Of a DNA stretch of 64,000 nt, positions 53,358 through 62,089 are shown one piece after another. The notes under the pieces are model-generated. The model searched no databases, was not told the DNA's origin, and was given only the letters and a program-made list of their open reading frames with translations. Origin of the DNA: DATJGR01 sp963812255 (lineage in GTDB: Bacteria; Pseudomonadota; Gammaproteobacteria; Pseudomonadales; Azotimanducaceae); NCBI GenBank assembly GCA_963812255.1, contig CAWEUM010000005.1:558001-622000 (forward strand), in the 5' to 3' direction. Each line of letters begins with the position of its first letter. Position 1 is the first letter of the stretch. The position numbers were made by a program, and so were the translations under genes.

Positions 53358-54644
53358 TTAGATTCCTCGCAGAGGCTGATACGTCAACGACAATCCGACG
53401 GCGTTGCTTTGACCGCTGCCCTCGGATTGCCGATCGACCCAACGGTAGTCGTAGAACGCGCTGACGCCGAACACTTCGGTCAGCGAATACGTGAGCCGCG
53501 GGCCTGCCGCGATGTAATCCCGATCGTTGTTCGGGTTCGAGCCGGTATTCTGCGAATTCCGGGTACGGTAACCGCTTCCTTCGACGCTAAAACTCACGCG
53601 ATTGGTCAGGTTGACGCTGTAACCGAGACTGAGCGTGTCGGTTTCCACCAGATCGCCGTAGCCGCTTGGCCGTAGTGAATGCTCGAACCGGCCGCGCATG
53701 ATGCCGGAGTCCGTGCGATGGCTGACGTACACCCGCGCCAGGTAACCCGAATACGATTTCGAATCTCGCTCGGAACGCTGCGCGCCGACATCGATGCCCG
53801 CACGCGTAGTCTGGGAGAATGCCCGTTGCCACCCGATCGAGGCTTCATACGCATCGGTGGAACCGCCGTTGTCCGGATTGAATTTCGCGACACGGACGCC
53901 GATCTTGCCGGTATCGCGGGCGGACAGTTGCTGCGACAAATCCAGGCTCACCGAATTGCTCTGGCTGTCTTGCAGGCCGGTTCCGGACGACTGATCGCTA
54001 TATTTCTGTCCCAAGTACGTGTAGCCGAGCCGCAAGCCTGTGCGCTGCGAAAGCTGATAGTTGGCGTACGGCGAAATCCAGGTACGCAGGCGGCGGACCT
54101 GTTCCTGAACACTGCCGGCGTCGGTACCGGCATTGGCAGCGTCGCCAATGGGTATTTCGGCCGAACCGCCTTGCTCCGGCGGGGTTGTATCGCCCGACGC
54201 CGTGGATGGCGGCTGTAACGGATCCAGGATGACGCCGACGGTACGCAACAGGACGTCGCGTCGCACCGAGCCGTCGATACCGAATTGCATGCGTTCGCCG
54301 CCGGTACCGCCCTGGATTTGCAGGTATTCGATATCCTCGTCGTGCAGGTTGCGGTCTCCGTTGTAGGCCGTGTAGGTGAGATATCTGGCGCCGCCGATCG
54401 CGGAGAACTCCGAGTTCTCGGTGACACGTCGGACATTTAGTTCACCCAACAGGTTGCTCACTACCGCGCTTTCTTCGCCGTCGGTCGACAACCGCACGTT
54501 GTCGTCGTAGCGCGACTCCAAGCCGCCCTTCCCGTCAACCACCCATGCGCCTTGCGCAGTCTGCGCGACACCACCGCAGAGCAGCGCCGCGGCGGCAATG
54601 CCCGGCGCCAACGATCGGCGTCGTCCGGCCACGTATCCATTCAT
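53358..54644 (-). CDS. Outer-membrane beta-barrel protein of the EPS locus
   Basis: A 428-residue exported protein with signal peptide GIAAAALLCGGVAQTAQGA. The mature part is made of alternating strands with aromatic ends (SEFSAIGGARYLTYTAYNGD, FEHSLRPSGYGDLVETDTLS, FSVEGSGYRTRNSQ), as in outer-membrane barrels. It resembles the PEP-CTERM/XrtA barrel family (TIGR03016-like). ATG 54644 follows GGGAG seven bases away. It may form or support the secretion pore with the small Wza-like protein. Confidence 0.82.
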   Translation of the reverse strand: MNGYVAGRRRSLAPGIAAAALLCGGVAQTAQGAWVVDGKGGLESRYDDNVRLSTDGEESAVVSNLLGELNVRRVTENSEFSAIGGARYLTYTAYNGDRNLHDEDIEYLQIQGGTGGERMQFGIDGSVRRDVLLRTVGVILDPLQPPSTASGDTTPPEQGGSAEIPIGDAANAGTDAGSVQEQVRRLRTWISPYANYQLSQRTGLRLGYTYLGQKYSDQSSGTGLQDSQSNSVSLDLSQQLSARDTGKIGVRVAKFNPDNGGSTDAYEASIGWQRAFSQTTRAGIDVGAQRSERDSKSYSGYLARVYVSHRTDSGIMRGRFEHSLRPSGYGDLVETDTLSLGYSVNLTNRVSFSVEGSGYRTRNSQNTGSNPNNDRDYIAAGPRLTYSLTEVFGVSAFYDYRWVDRQSEGSGQSNAVGLSLTYQPLRGI

Positions 54645-54703
54645 GATGTTCTCCCGCATGCGAATCTCTTGATGGATGGAACGACGGTTTCTCACGGTGC
54701 GCC

Positions 54704-55315
54704 TCAAGGAACAACGACAACGTCATCGGCATGCAGGACGATGTTCTGGCTGAGGTTCTCGCCCTTCCTGACCTGCCCGTAGTTGAACTTGTGGATCACC
54801 TCCCGGCCGTTTTCGCGACGCATGATCTTGATGTCACCGTCCTTCGCAAACGGCGTGAGGCCACCCGCCAATGTGATCGCCTGCAGCACGTCTACGTAAC
54901 GTCCAACCGAAAATTGCCCGGGGCTGCGTACCTGGCCGGTCACGTATATGCGCAAACCCTGAACGTGAACGACCGAAACCGTCACCACTGCGTCTGGAAT
55001 GTAGCGCTGCAATCGTTTCGCAATCTCGGCTTCCACTACAGCCGGCGTTTTGCCCGCCACTTCGACGTTGCCGGCCAACGGAAACGATATGCCGCCGTCC
55101 GGACGCACCGTCACTTCCCGCTCCATTCCCTCTTCCTTCCACACCGAAATCTGCAGCACGTCTTCCGGTGAGATCCGGTAGTCGAGCTTGTCGTTCGGTG
55201 CATCGGCGGAATACGCCGCGCCACCCGCGAACAAGGTCGCCAGGCCAAGCACCCAACCGATCAATCCCCTCCGCACAAAGCCCATCCTTTCAACACCTTT
55301 CACGCTTATCTTCAT
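54704..55315 (-). CDS. Short Wza-like polysaccharide export protein
   Basis: A 203-residue periplasmic or outer-membrane export protein. The signal peptide has the core IGWVLGLATLFAGGAAYSA. The poly_export domain starts DYRISPEDVLQISVWKEEGM, and an SLBB domain follows (RIYVTGQVRSPGQFSVGRYV). It lacks the lipobox cysteine and the C-terminal helix of classical Wza, as in the short XrtA-type family. ATG 55315 follows AAGGGA; ATG 55285 is also possible. It is the first gene of the long leftward operon. Confidence 0.9.
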   Translation of the reverse strand: MKISVKGVERMGFVRRGLIGWVLGLATLFAGGAAYSADAPNDKLDYRISPEDVLQISVWKEEGMEREVTVRPDGGISFPLAGNVEVAGKTPAVVEAEIAKRLQRYIPDAVVTVSVVHVQGLRIYVTGQVRSPGQFSVGRYVDVLQAITLAGGLTPFAKDGDIKIMRRENGREVIHKFNYGQVRKGENLSQNIVLHADDVVVVP

Positions 55316-55423
55316 GCTTCTTATCCCTTGCGGCCGAATGGCACATAGTCGGCTAACCTTAGCTGCGTCACAACAGGCACATTCGAACGGTTGCCATTCT
55401 CCAACATCATCCCGGCGCCGCAA

Positions 55424-55439
55424 GTAGGCGACCGCCTAC
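55424..55439. promoter_or_regulatory. Palindrome upstream of the EPS operon
   Basis: GTAGGCG-AC-CGCCTAC, a 7-bp inverted repeat with two central bases, 109 bases upstream of the first operon gene. It fits a site for a dimeric regulator. No -35/-10 pair or sigma-54 motif was convincing nearby. Confidence 0.4.
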
Positions 55440-55594
55440 AACCGAAGTTGCGCAAAATACGAACGACTCCACTGGATAGCTGCAAGATGCTTCGCGGATC
55501 GGCTCGAGACGCGTCAGTTTATTTTGCGCCCGACACCTGCGTGTGCGTGCTATGTAACTGATTCGCGGACTTTCCGACCGCTTCTATGCGGGGT

Positions 55595-57691
55595 TCACTC
55601 GATGGTCTTCGACACCTCGTTGGATCGCGCGCCATCCTGACCATCGGCGAGCGTCGGCGCCAACGTGAAATAGTATGTGCCAGGATTCAGTGCGAGTTGG
55701 TATGTCTGAACGGTCGGCGGAACTACGATCATATCGCCGTATTGGCCGGGCGTATTGCCATAGTAGATCTTGAACGACTTGACCTGGCCGGCGACCGGAT
55801 CCGCCGAGTCGGGTGCCTGCCATGAAAGACGCGCGGCACGCATCGAAACGGTCGTGCTGGCTACGGAGTTGCCGCCGGGGCCAGTGCAACTGAGCGTAAA
55901 ACCACTGTCGGTCGAGAGCGGGCCGACCGATACGGAGCCGCTCGCGGTTTTCGCGCCACTCCACGCGCCGGATGCCGAACAGCCGGTGGCGCCGGCGCTA
56001 TTCCATGACAGCGTGACCGAGCCACCGGGCGAAATCCACGCCGGCGTAGCCTGCAGCGACGCTGTTACCGGACTGGCGGGCTGCGTCGGGGTGGCTACGG
56101 ACACCTGCGCGACATCGGTGGCGGCGCCGCCTGAACCGGTGCAGACCAACGCATAGTTCTGATTGCGATCAACCGGGCCGACGACACGGCTCCCGCTCAG
56201 CGGTGTGCTGCCGGCCCAGTCACCATCGGCAGTGCATTGGTCGGCACCCCTCGAGGTCCAGGCCAGTGTCACCGTGCCTCCGGGCGTGGTCACCGGCGGC
56301 GAAGCGGTCAGCGACACGCCCGGCGGTGGTGGCGGAACGGCACCCGCAACCGCAAGCGTCACTTCAGAGCGCGCGGTGCCGCCGAGGCCCGAGCACGTCA
56401 ATGCATAGCGACTCGGCGTCATCAACTTTCCGGTGACGCGATCGCCTTGCAGCGACTGTTCACCGTCCCAACCACCCGACGCCCAACAGCTCCGCGCGCC
56501 GTCGCTGGCCCATGACAAACGCGCGGTGTCACCCGGACGAACATTCTGCGGCGTCACCGCGAGTGACAGCACCGGCTGGCGTGCAATTGGAACTTGCGCG
56601 CTGCTCGCGAACAGCGCATCTACCGCCACGTCGTCGGTCGCCACCGCCGGCGCCGCAGCGTCGAGCGCCGCCGTGCCGCCGCCGTCCAGCGTGTCGTTGA
56701 TGAGCCGCGACACGCTCGCGAGCGGTGTGGTGTCCAGCAATGCCAGAAGACGGGCAACGGTGTCGCCGGGCACCCGATCAAGCAACAGAGCGAGGCGGCC
56801 GCGCGCGCTCGCGACGATGTCGGGATTCAAAGCCACGTCGCGCACGCTGACGGCATCGCCGTGACCCATCTGCGCAACCGCCGCATCGAGGTCGGACATC
56901 ACGTCGCGACCGTCGACGCGCAGCGTTTTGGCAACCGTTTCGACCAGCACCCCCGCGGAGGCCGCGAGAAAGGTCGCCGTGACACGTCGCTCTGCACCGA
57001 CGCCCGCGCCATCCAACGCGCCATCGGCCGCGATATCACACGAAATGGCCTGCATGATCGCGTTCGAATCCATCTCTTCATCCGGCGGAAGCGCCGCACG
57101 CGTGCGACGAATCGTCTCCCCCAACGCTTCACTGGCGAGCATGAGCTGCGCGACATTCCCGGAATCCACCGCGACCTCGACCGGATCGCCGAATTGCTTC
57201 ATGTCGTATCCCATGTTGAGTTGCGACATGATCTGCTGCCACACGCGCGCGGTCTGACGACGATTGACCTGCCGTCCGCTACACGAACTCCCACGCGAAG
57301 CCACGGTACTGAATGGCGAGAGATTTGCGATGCGCTGGTCCGGACGAAGCACCACCGCCTCGAGGGTGAAGTCCGGCGCCTTTTGCACCACCAGATCGGT
57401 GCCGCCGACAGCGCGCAATTTGATGGGATATGGCGTCCTCGGTGGTACGAATGCCCGAAACGACGATGTGGATCCGCCGATGGCCTGCGCCACAACAACG
57501 CCGTCAGCAGACACGACTTCGATCATCGCGCCTACGACGGGACCGTCCCCGACCGAACCGGTAATCACCGCCCCTTGATCACTCTGCAACGCCGCTGACG
57601 ACGCTCCGCCTGAACCACCGCATCCCGTCGTCGCGAAGATTGCGCTGCACAGACACGCCAAACCGCCGAATCGAATCCACCAATACTGCAT
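55595..57691 (-). CDS. Lipoprotein with three Ig-like repeats and a fibronectin III-like end
   Basis: A 698-residue surface or periplasmic lipoprotein (signal ending FATTGC, Cys24). A unique region of about 370 residues comes first, with a carboxypeptidase-regulatory-like start (VITGSVGDGPVVGAMIEVVS). Then come three repeats of about 90 residues, each with a Cys pair (SCWASGGWDGEQSL, QCTADGDWAGSTPL, GCSASGAWSGAKTA with later CSG, CTG, CTG). The end (KSFKIYYGNTPGQYGDM to TYYFTLAPT) is fibronectin III-like. It shares repeat and C-terminal domains with the next gene upstream. An adhesin or EPS-binding role is inference. Confidence 0.82.
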   Translation of the reverse strand: MQYWWIRFGGLACLCSAIFATTGCGGSGGASSAALQSDQGAVITGSVGDGPVVGAMIEVVSADGVVVAQAIGGSTSSFRAFVPPRTPYPIKLRAVGGTDLVVQKAPDFTLEAVVLRPDQRIANLSPFSTVASRGSSCSGRQVNRRQTARVWQQIMSQLNMGYDMKQFGDPVEVAVDSGNVAQLMLASEALGETIRRTRAALPPDEEMDSNAIMQAISCDIAADGALDGAGVGAERRVTATFLAASAGVLVETVAKTLRVDGRDVMSDLDAAVAQMGHGDAVSVRDVALNPDIVASARGRLALLLDRVPGDTVARLLALLDTTPLASVSRLINDTLDGGGTAALDAAAPAVATDDVAVDALFASSAQVPIARQPVLSLAVTPQNVRPGDTARLSWASDGARSCWASGGWDGEQSLQGDRVTGKLMTPSRYALTCSGLGGTARSEVTLAVAGAVPPPPPGVSLTASPPVTTPGGTVTLAWTSRGADQCTADGDWAGSTPLSGSRVVGPVDRNQNYALVCTGSGGAATDVAQVSVATPTQPASPVTASLQATPAWISPGGSVTLSWNSAGATGCSASGAWSGAKTASGSVSVGPLSTDSGFTLSCTGPGGNSVASTTVSMRAARLSWQAPDSADPVAGQVKSFKIYYGNTPGQYGDMIVVPPTVQTYQLALNPGTYYFTLAPTLADGQDGARSNEVSKTIE

Positions 57692-57872
57692 GGTGGCCCC
57701 TCCCTAATACCGCCTAGTCCCACGACCCCTATTTGGTATTGAGCGAGAGTGTATTCGTAAGCAGAGAGCAGCCCCGTGAACCGCTCGACAGTTGCGCTAT
57801 TCCGGCCGTGTGTTCAAAGAGTTTTAGCGTGCGAAATTCGCCGCATCGCGCATCCATGCGCGGCAGAGCGTT

Positions 57873-58700
57873 CTACAGAGGCAGCGTTTTCGACGCCTCG
57901 TTGGAGCGACCAAGTTCGCGATTGCTCGAGTCGAGGGCCGCCAGTTGGAAGTAATACGTGCCGGGGCCGGGAAGATTGATCACGTGCTGAACAATCTTCG
58001 GATTGGTGATGGTGACGGAATTGTCGGGTTGCCCCGAACGGCTGCCCCACATCACCCGAAACGCGGTAGGCGCATCGGCACCGCCACTGCGCGTCCAACG
58101 CAATGTTGCGCGCTGCAATATCACCTCGGTCATTGCGATCCCGGTTCCTTTCTCACCCACACACGACAACGTGTAGGTGGTGTCGGCCGTCAGCCCGGCG
58201 ACCTGTTCGCTGCCTTGGGCCGGCTTCTTACCTTTCCACCCACCGGACGCCGTGCACTTCTTTGCGCCGTTGGCCTGCCACGACAGCATGGTGCCACCGT
58301 TCGCCGGAACAGATCCGTTGGCGCTGCGCAGCGACACTTGCGGTGTTCCGTCGGCGCTTGATGCGCCGACCGAAACAGTGACGCGGGCGAGCGCGCCGCG
58401 GCTGTCGCTGGTACAACTCAGCGTGTATGTGGTTGCCTCGGTCAGCGGAGGCGTCTGGAAGCTGCCCGACGTCGGTCGGTCCCCGGACCAGCCACCCGAT
58501 GCCGCGCATGAGGTAGCGTCCTTTCCCGACCAGGACAGCAACGCGGATTCGCCGGAGGCGACGGTTGCCGGAGACGCCGTGAGTTGGATAGCGCCGTGAT
58601 TGCCTGAATCCGATTGACCATTTGAACCGCAGCCCACCATGGCCACGCTCAATGCAACGATCAGACTGCCAACGATCAGAGTGGTCCCTCGCTCTGCCAA
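57873..58700 (-). CDS. Lipoprotein with two Ig-like repeats and a fibronectin III-like end
   Basis: A 275-residue lipoprotein (ALSVAMVGC) built from two of the Cys-paired Ig-like repeats (SCAASGGWSGDRPTSGSF, KCTASGGWKGKKPAQGSE) and a C-terminal domain close to that of the larger paralogue (FRVMWGSRSGQPDNSVTIT, GPGTYYFQLAALDS). The start is a TTG at 58700 behind AGGG; no ATG fits the signal peptide. The pair sit just outside the EPS operon, in the same direction, and probably arose by duplication with domain gain or loss. Confidence 0.8.
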   Translation of the reverse strand: MAERGTTLIVGSLIVALSVAMVGCGSNGQSDSGNHGAIQLTASPATVASGESALLSWSGKDATSCAASGGWSGDRPTSGSFQTPPLTEATTYTLSCTSDSRGALARVTVSVGASSADGTPQVSLRSANGSVPANGGTMLSWQANGAKKCTASGGWKGKKPAQGSEQVAGLTADTTYTLSCVGEKGTGIAMTEVILQRATLRWTRSGGADAPTAFRVMWGSRSGQPDNSVTITNPKIVQHVINLPGPGTYYFQLAALDSSNRELGRSNEASKTLPL

Positions 58701-58781
58701 GAGCGTTATCCCTGTACGACTCGATGAAATGTGAGTCTACGGGTGATACAGACATTGGCTGCGTGACCTGGGTCTCATCTC

Positions 58782-58819
58782 AACACCTTCGTCATAGACG
58801 AAGTTATTACGAAGGTGTT
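58782..58819. promoter_or_regulatory. Nested inverted repeat that can fold two ways
   Basis: AACACCTTCGT (58782-58792) pairs with ACGAAGGTGTT (58809-58819) over 11 bases. The first arm can instead pair locally with ACGAAG at 58798-58803 (six bases, five-base loop). The structure lies 82 bases upstream of the lipoprotein start, so it is either a switchable leader hairpin or a cluster of three half-sites for a regulator. No T-run follows on either strand. Confidence 0.5.
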
Positions 58820-58874
58820 TCCGCGGAGGCGTGCGCGCTTCGCACCTTAATTAGATCGTTGGCGAATCATACGA

Positions 58875-59570
58875 TCAGAACAGGTATTGACGCCGACGCA
58901 CATCGTCCTTGCGCACGAATTCGAATCCCACCCGGCGAGCTTGGCGGGTATTGAATGGAATCTGCCGCCCGGCAATCGTGATCCAGCCGGAAAATCCGAC
59001 TCGAATCTTGCGCACGTCCGGGCGCCTATAGCCGTGCAGCAGCGACGGATAGTTGTGCGTTTCAATGTACTCGATCGATCGCCTGTCGCGATCCACCGGA
59101 CGGGTGTGGCGACGAACATAGGTTCGCATACGAGACAGATTCGCTCGACGGTGGTCCGGATGCGTCCAGGCCTTGTAGCCGTAGCGGAATCCTTCCGGAA
59201 CCAGCACGTCGAGTTGATCGCTGACGCGAGCACGCGTGTAACAGGCAAATGAATAGCCGACGAGATCTCCGCGAAAAAAATTGGCGGTACAGACATCGCC
59301 CCGACCGAACGCAGTTTCCAGATTCTGGCGCGACAGGCCGGACACGCGATCCGCAAACGGCAGGATTTCTTCGAGACCAATCATGCGCGTGTCGTAGTCG
59401 GGTGATACATCGGGCTTGTCTTCCCCCACGATCAACTGCATGTCGGAGGCGACGTTGACATAGTGAACACGGATTCCCAACCGGGCGAGACCGCTCATCA
59501 CTTCCCAATGCAACGCGCGCAATACACCCCAATCACGCCGACGGCCGTTGAAGTTCGCAATTTTCCTCAT
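58875..59570 (-). CDS. GNAT-like acetyltransferase, uncertain
   Basis: A 231-residue cytoplasmic protein. The central part has a GNAT-like pattern: GDLVGYSFACYTRARVSDQL then GYKAWTHPDHRRANLSRMRT, where the THPDHRR segment resembles the acetyl-CoA loop. The C-terminal part (VRKIRVGFSGWITIAGRQIP) is beta-rich. ATG 59570 is taken since the frame to 59600 adds little. It is divergent from the YpfJ-type gene, and the substrate is unknown. Confidence 0.6.
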   Translation of the reverse strand: MRKIANFNGRRRDWGVLRALHWEVMSGLARLGIRVHYVNVASDMQLIVGEDKPDVSPDYDTRMIGLEEILPFADRVSGLSRQNLETAFGRGDVCTANFFRGDLVGYSFACYTRARVSDQLDVLVPEGFRYGYKAWTHPDHRRANLSRMRTYVRRHTRPVDRDRRSIEYIETHNYPSLLHGYRRPDVRKIRVGFSGWITIAGRQIPFNTRQARRVGFEFVRKDDVRRRQYLF

Positions 59571-59693
59571 ACCAGATCCCGCAATCCGAAGTGTGCGCAA
59601 GCATCAGCGGATTGCGGCCACGCGGCAAGGTCTGGCACGCTTGCAGTCCGCTCGACCGACCGGCGCGAGCAATCGAACGGGGGAAATTCGATC

Positions 59694-60533
59694 ATGCGTT
59701 TGGGCGGACGTCGCAGCGACAACGTTGAGGACCGGCGTGGGATCCGCAGTGGGCCGGCGCTGGGTGGTATCGGCACCATCGTCATATTGCTGCTCGGCTG
59801 GTATTTCGGGATCGACCCGACACCACTGTTGCAACAGGTACAGACCGCCGATGTCTCCCAACAACAGGGCCCACCACCCGACCTGCAACACGATCCGCTC
59901 GCCGACTTCGTCTCCGGCGTGCTGGCCGATACCGAAGATACCTGGCGGGCGGTGTTCGCCGAAAACGGCAAGACGTACGTCGAACCCAAACTGGTGTTGT
60001 TCACCGACAGCGTGGCATCGGCGTGCGGCCACGCTCAAGCGGCCATGGGGCCCTTCTATTGCTCACTCGACCAGAAGGTGTACATCGATCTGGGTTTCTA
60101 TCGTGAACTGCGCGAGCGCTTCAACGCACCAGGCGATTTCGCGGAAGCGTATGTGATCGCCCACGAAGTCGGCCATCACGTCCAGAACCTGCTCGGAATC
60201 TCTGATGCCGTTCAACGCCAGCAGCAACGCGCATCACCCGCCGAGGCCAACCGCCTCTCGGTACGCCTCGAACTGCAGGCCGATTGCTTCGCCGGTGTTT
60301 GGGCGAATCGTGCTGATCGCGCCCGTCAAATCCTCGAAGCCGGCGACGTCGATGAGGCGCTCACCGCAGCGAGCGCGATCGGCGACGATCGCCTGCAGCG
60401 CCAGGCGCAAGGACACGTGACGCCGGATTCGTTCACACACGGTACGTCGGCGCAGCGCGTCCACTGGTTCAAGCAGGGCCTCGAATCCGGATCGATCAAC
60501 CAATGCGATACCTTCAACACTACGCAGCTCTAG
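59694..60533 (+). CDS. YpfJ-type neutral zinc metallopeptidase
   Basis: A 279-residue inner-membrane protein with one N-terminal helix (GIGTIVILLLGWYFGI, residues 25-40) and a periplasmic metalloprotease domain. The zinc motif is HEVGH (157-161), with the downstream ELQADCFAGVWA supplying the third ligand. The frame is open upstream of the ATG at 59694 without a signal. The physiological substrate of this family is not established. Confidence 0.92.
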   Translation: MRLGGRRSDNVEDRRGIRSGPALGGIGTIVILLLGWYFGIDPTPLLQQVQTADVSQQQGPPPDLQHDPLADFVSGVLADTEDTWRAVFAENGKTYVEPKLVLFTDSVASACGHAQAAMGPFYCSLDQKVYIDLGFYRELRERFNAPGDFAEAYVIAHEVGHHVQNLLGISDAVQRQQQRASPAEANRLSVRLELQADCFAGVWANRADRARQILEAGDVDEALTAASAIGDDRLQRQAQGHVTPDSFTHGTSAQRVHWFKQGLESGSINQCDTFNTTQL

Positions 60534-60596
60534 AAAAAGCGTCAGAGCAACTCTGACAAACCTTACTGACGGTGGCATGAAGGGGATATCCGAGGC

Positions 60597-61976
60597 ATGA
60601 CAAAGCACGCAAATCTACCGACCACGTTGAAGCGATCGATCCGCCGACACGGCGTCCCGGGCGCATCGGTTGCCGTGTTGAAGGGGCGTCGCGTGGTCGC
60701 CGCGACGGCCGCCGGTGTGACCAACATCGACACACGCGTGCCGGTGACGACCGATGCGGTGTTCCAGATCGGTTCGATCACCAAGGTGTTCACCGCTACG
60801 CTGATCATGCAGCTCGTCGACGACGGTTTGCTGTCGCTCGATATCCCTGTCATCGAGTATCTGCCGGAATTCCGTGTTGCGGATCGGGCGACGCGACGCA
60901 CGGTTACAGCGCGGCACCTGCTGAGCCACACGTCCGGCATCGACGGCGATTTCTTCCCCGACTCCGGACGTGGCGACGACTCGATTGCACGTCTGTTGCA
61001 GATGAGCACGCTGTTGCCGAGCCTGTTTCCGCTCGGCACGAAGATGTCGTATTGCAATATCGGCTTCGCGGTGCTGGGTCGTCTCATCGAGGTGTTGCGT
61101 CGTCAGACATACGACCAAGCCATGCGCGCCCGCATCTTCGAACCACTCGGCATGCATCACGCGATGACTCTTCCGGAAGACAGTCTGCGTTATCGCTGTG
61201 CGATCGGCCATGTGCCGGATCCGAAGCACCCCAAAAGACTGATGACGGCGCCGTTGACGCATCTCTCGCTGGGGCAGAAATCCGCCGGATCAACACCCGC
61301 CATGAGTGCTTCGGATTTGTTGAAGTTCGTCGCCGCGCATCTCGATCGGGGCCGCATCGGTGGCCCAAAGCGCAGCGAAAGACTGTTGTCCGCCACATCG
61401 GTCGCTGCGATGCAGCGCTCTCAGGTGCGACTGCAGAAGTTCGCCCCGTACGGGATCACAGGCTGGGGACTTGGCTGGAGTCTGCTGAACCGCGACGGCC
61501 ACAAAGCCATCGGCCATGACGGCGGTACGATCGGCCAATACGCATTCCTGCGGGTATCGCCGCAACATCGCGTGGCGGTCGCGCTGCTCACCAACGGTGG
61601 CAACGCAGCCGATCTGTACAAAGAACTCTTCGAAGAGCTGTTCAGCGCGGCCATTCGCCGCCCCGAACCCGAACTGCCGCCGGTGAACCGGACGCTCCAC
61701 CCCAAGCCGGCGCGCTACATCGGCCGCTACGAGAACATTCAGTCTTCGATCGCGATCGAGAGCCACGCCGGTGCATTGCGCGCGACGATGGCATCCAAAG
61801 GCGAACTGGGCATCGCGCTGAAAGACGTGCCGCTTGCGTTCATCGATCGCGACACCGCAATGCCATGCACCGGCAATTCACAGGTCGACCGCAATACGCT
61901 GTTGTTCTCCGACCTGCTCGACGACCGCTACGCGTTCGTTCAGGTCGGACTGCGCCAATACTGCCGAACCCATTGA
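60597..61976 (+). CDS. Beta-lactamase-related serine hydrolase (class C-like)
   Basis: A 459-residue penicillin-binding-protein-like hydrolase. The nucleophile motif is SITK (60-63), the second motif YCN (152-154) and the third HDGG in IGHDGGTIGQYAF. A C-terminal beta domain of about 100 residues follows, as in esterase EstB and D-aminopeptidase relatives. No signal peptide is visible, so it is probably cytoplasmic and an esterase or peptidase rather than a resistance enzyme. It lies 63 bases after the YpfJ-type gene in the same direction. Confidence 0.9.
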   Translation: MTKHANLPTTLKRSIRRHGVPGASVAVLKGRRVVAATAAGVTNIDTRVPVTTDAVFQIGSITKVFTATLIMQLVDDGLLSLDIPVIEYLPEFRVADRATRRTVTARHLLSHTSGIDGDFFPDSGRGDDSIARLLQMSTLLPSLFPLGTKMSYCNIGFAVLGRLIEVLRRQTYDQAMRARIFEPLGMHHAMTLPEDSLRYRCAIGHVPDPKHPKRLMTAPLTHLSLGQKSAGSTPAMSASDLLKFVAAHLDRGRIGGPKRSERLLSATSVAAMQRSQVRLQKFAPYGITGWGLGWSLLNRDGHKAIGHDGGTIGQYAFLRVSPQHRVAVALLTNGGNAADLYKELFEELFSAAIRRPEPELPPVNRTLHPKPARYIGRYENIQSSIAIESHAGALRATMASKGELGIALKDVPLAFIDRDTAMPCTGNSQVDRNTLLFSDLLDDRYAFVQVGLRQYCRTH

Positions 61977-62089
61977 GGCGCAGGCAGTGCGTCTGGGCTA
62001 CCCTGCCCTTCCGGACATCTTCGTCATCCTGCAAGTCCGTCAGTGAACCTGGTGGCTATCGCCGGTACATCATCAGGGCGCAGAACCCA

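Noticed and set aside
51962..53464. A 500-codon open frame antisense to the Wzc gene
   Set aside because: It mirrors a high-GC coding gene with strong domain evidence on the other strand; its translation is repetitive leucine/arginine sequence with no domain, and it runs past the Wzc start.
55316..55594. A sigma-54 promoter for the EPS operon
   Set aside because: XrtA loci often use one, but no GG-N10-GC element in the right orientation was convincing.
56594..57598. A 334-codon frame antisense to the Ig-like lipoprotein
   Set aside because: The minus-strand gene has a lipobox and repeated domains; the plus frame is a shadow.
61977..62089. A terminator between the serine hydrolase and selO
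   Set aside because: The genes converge and a terminator is expected, but I found no stem followed by a T-run.
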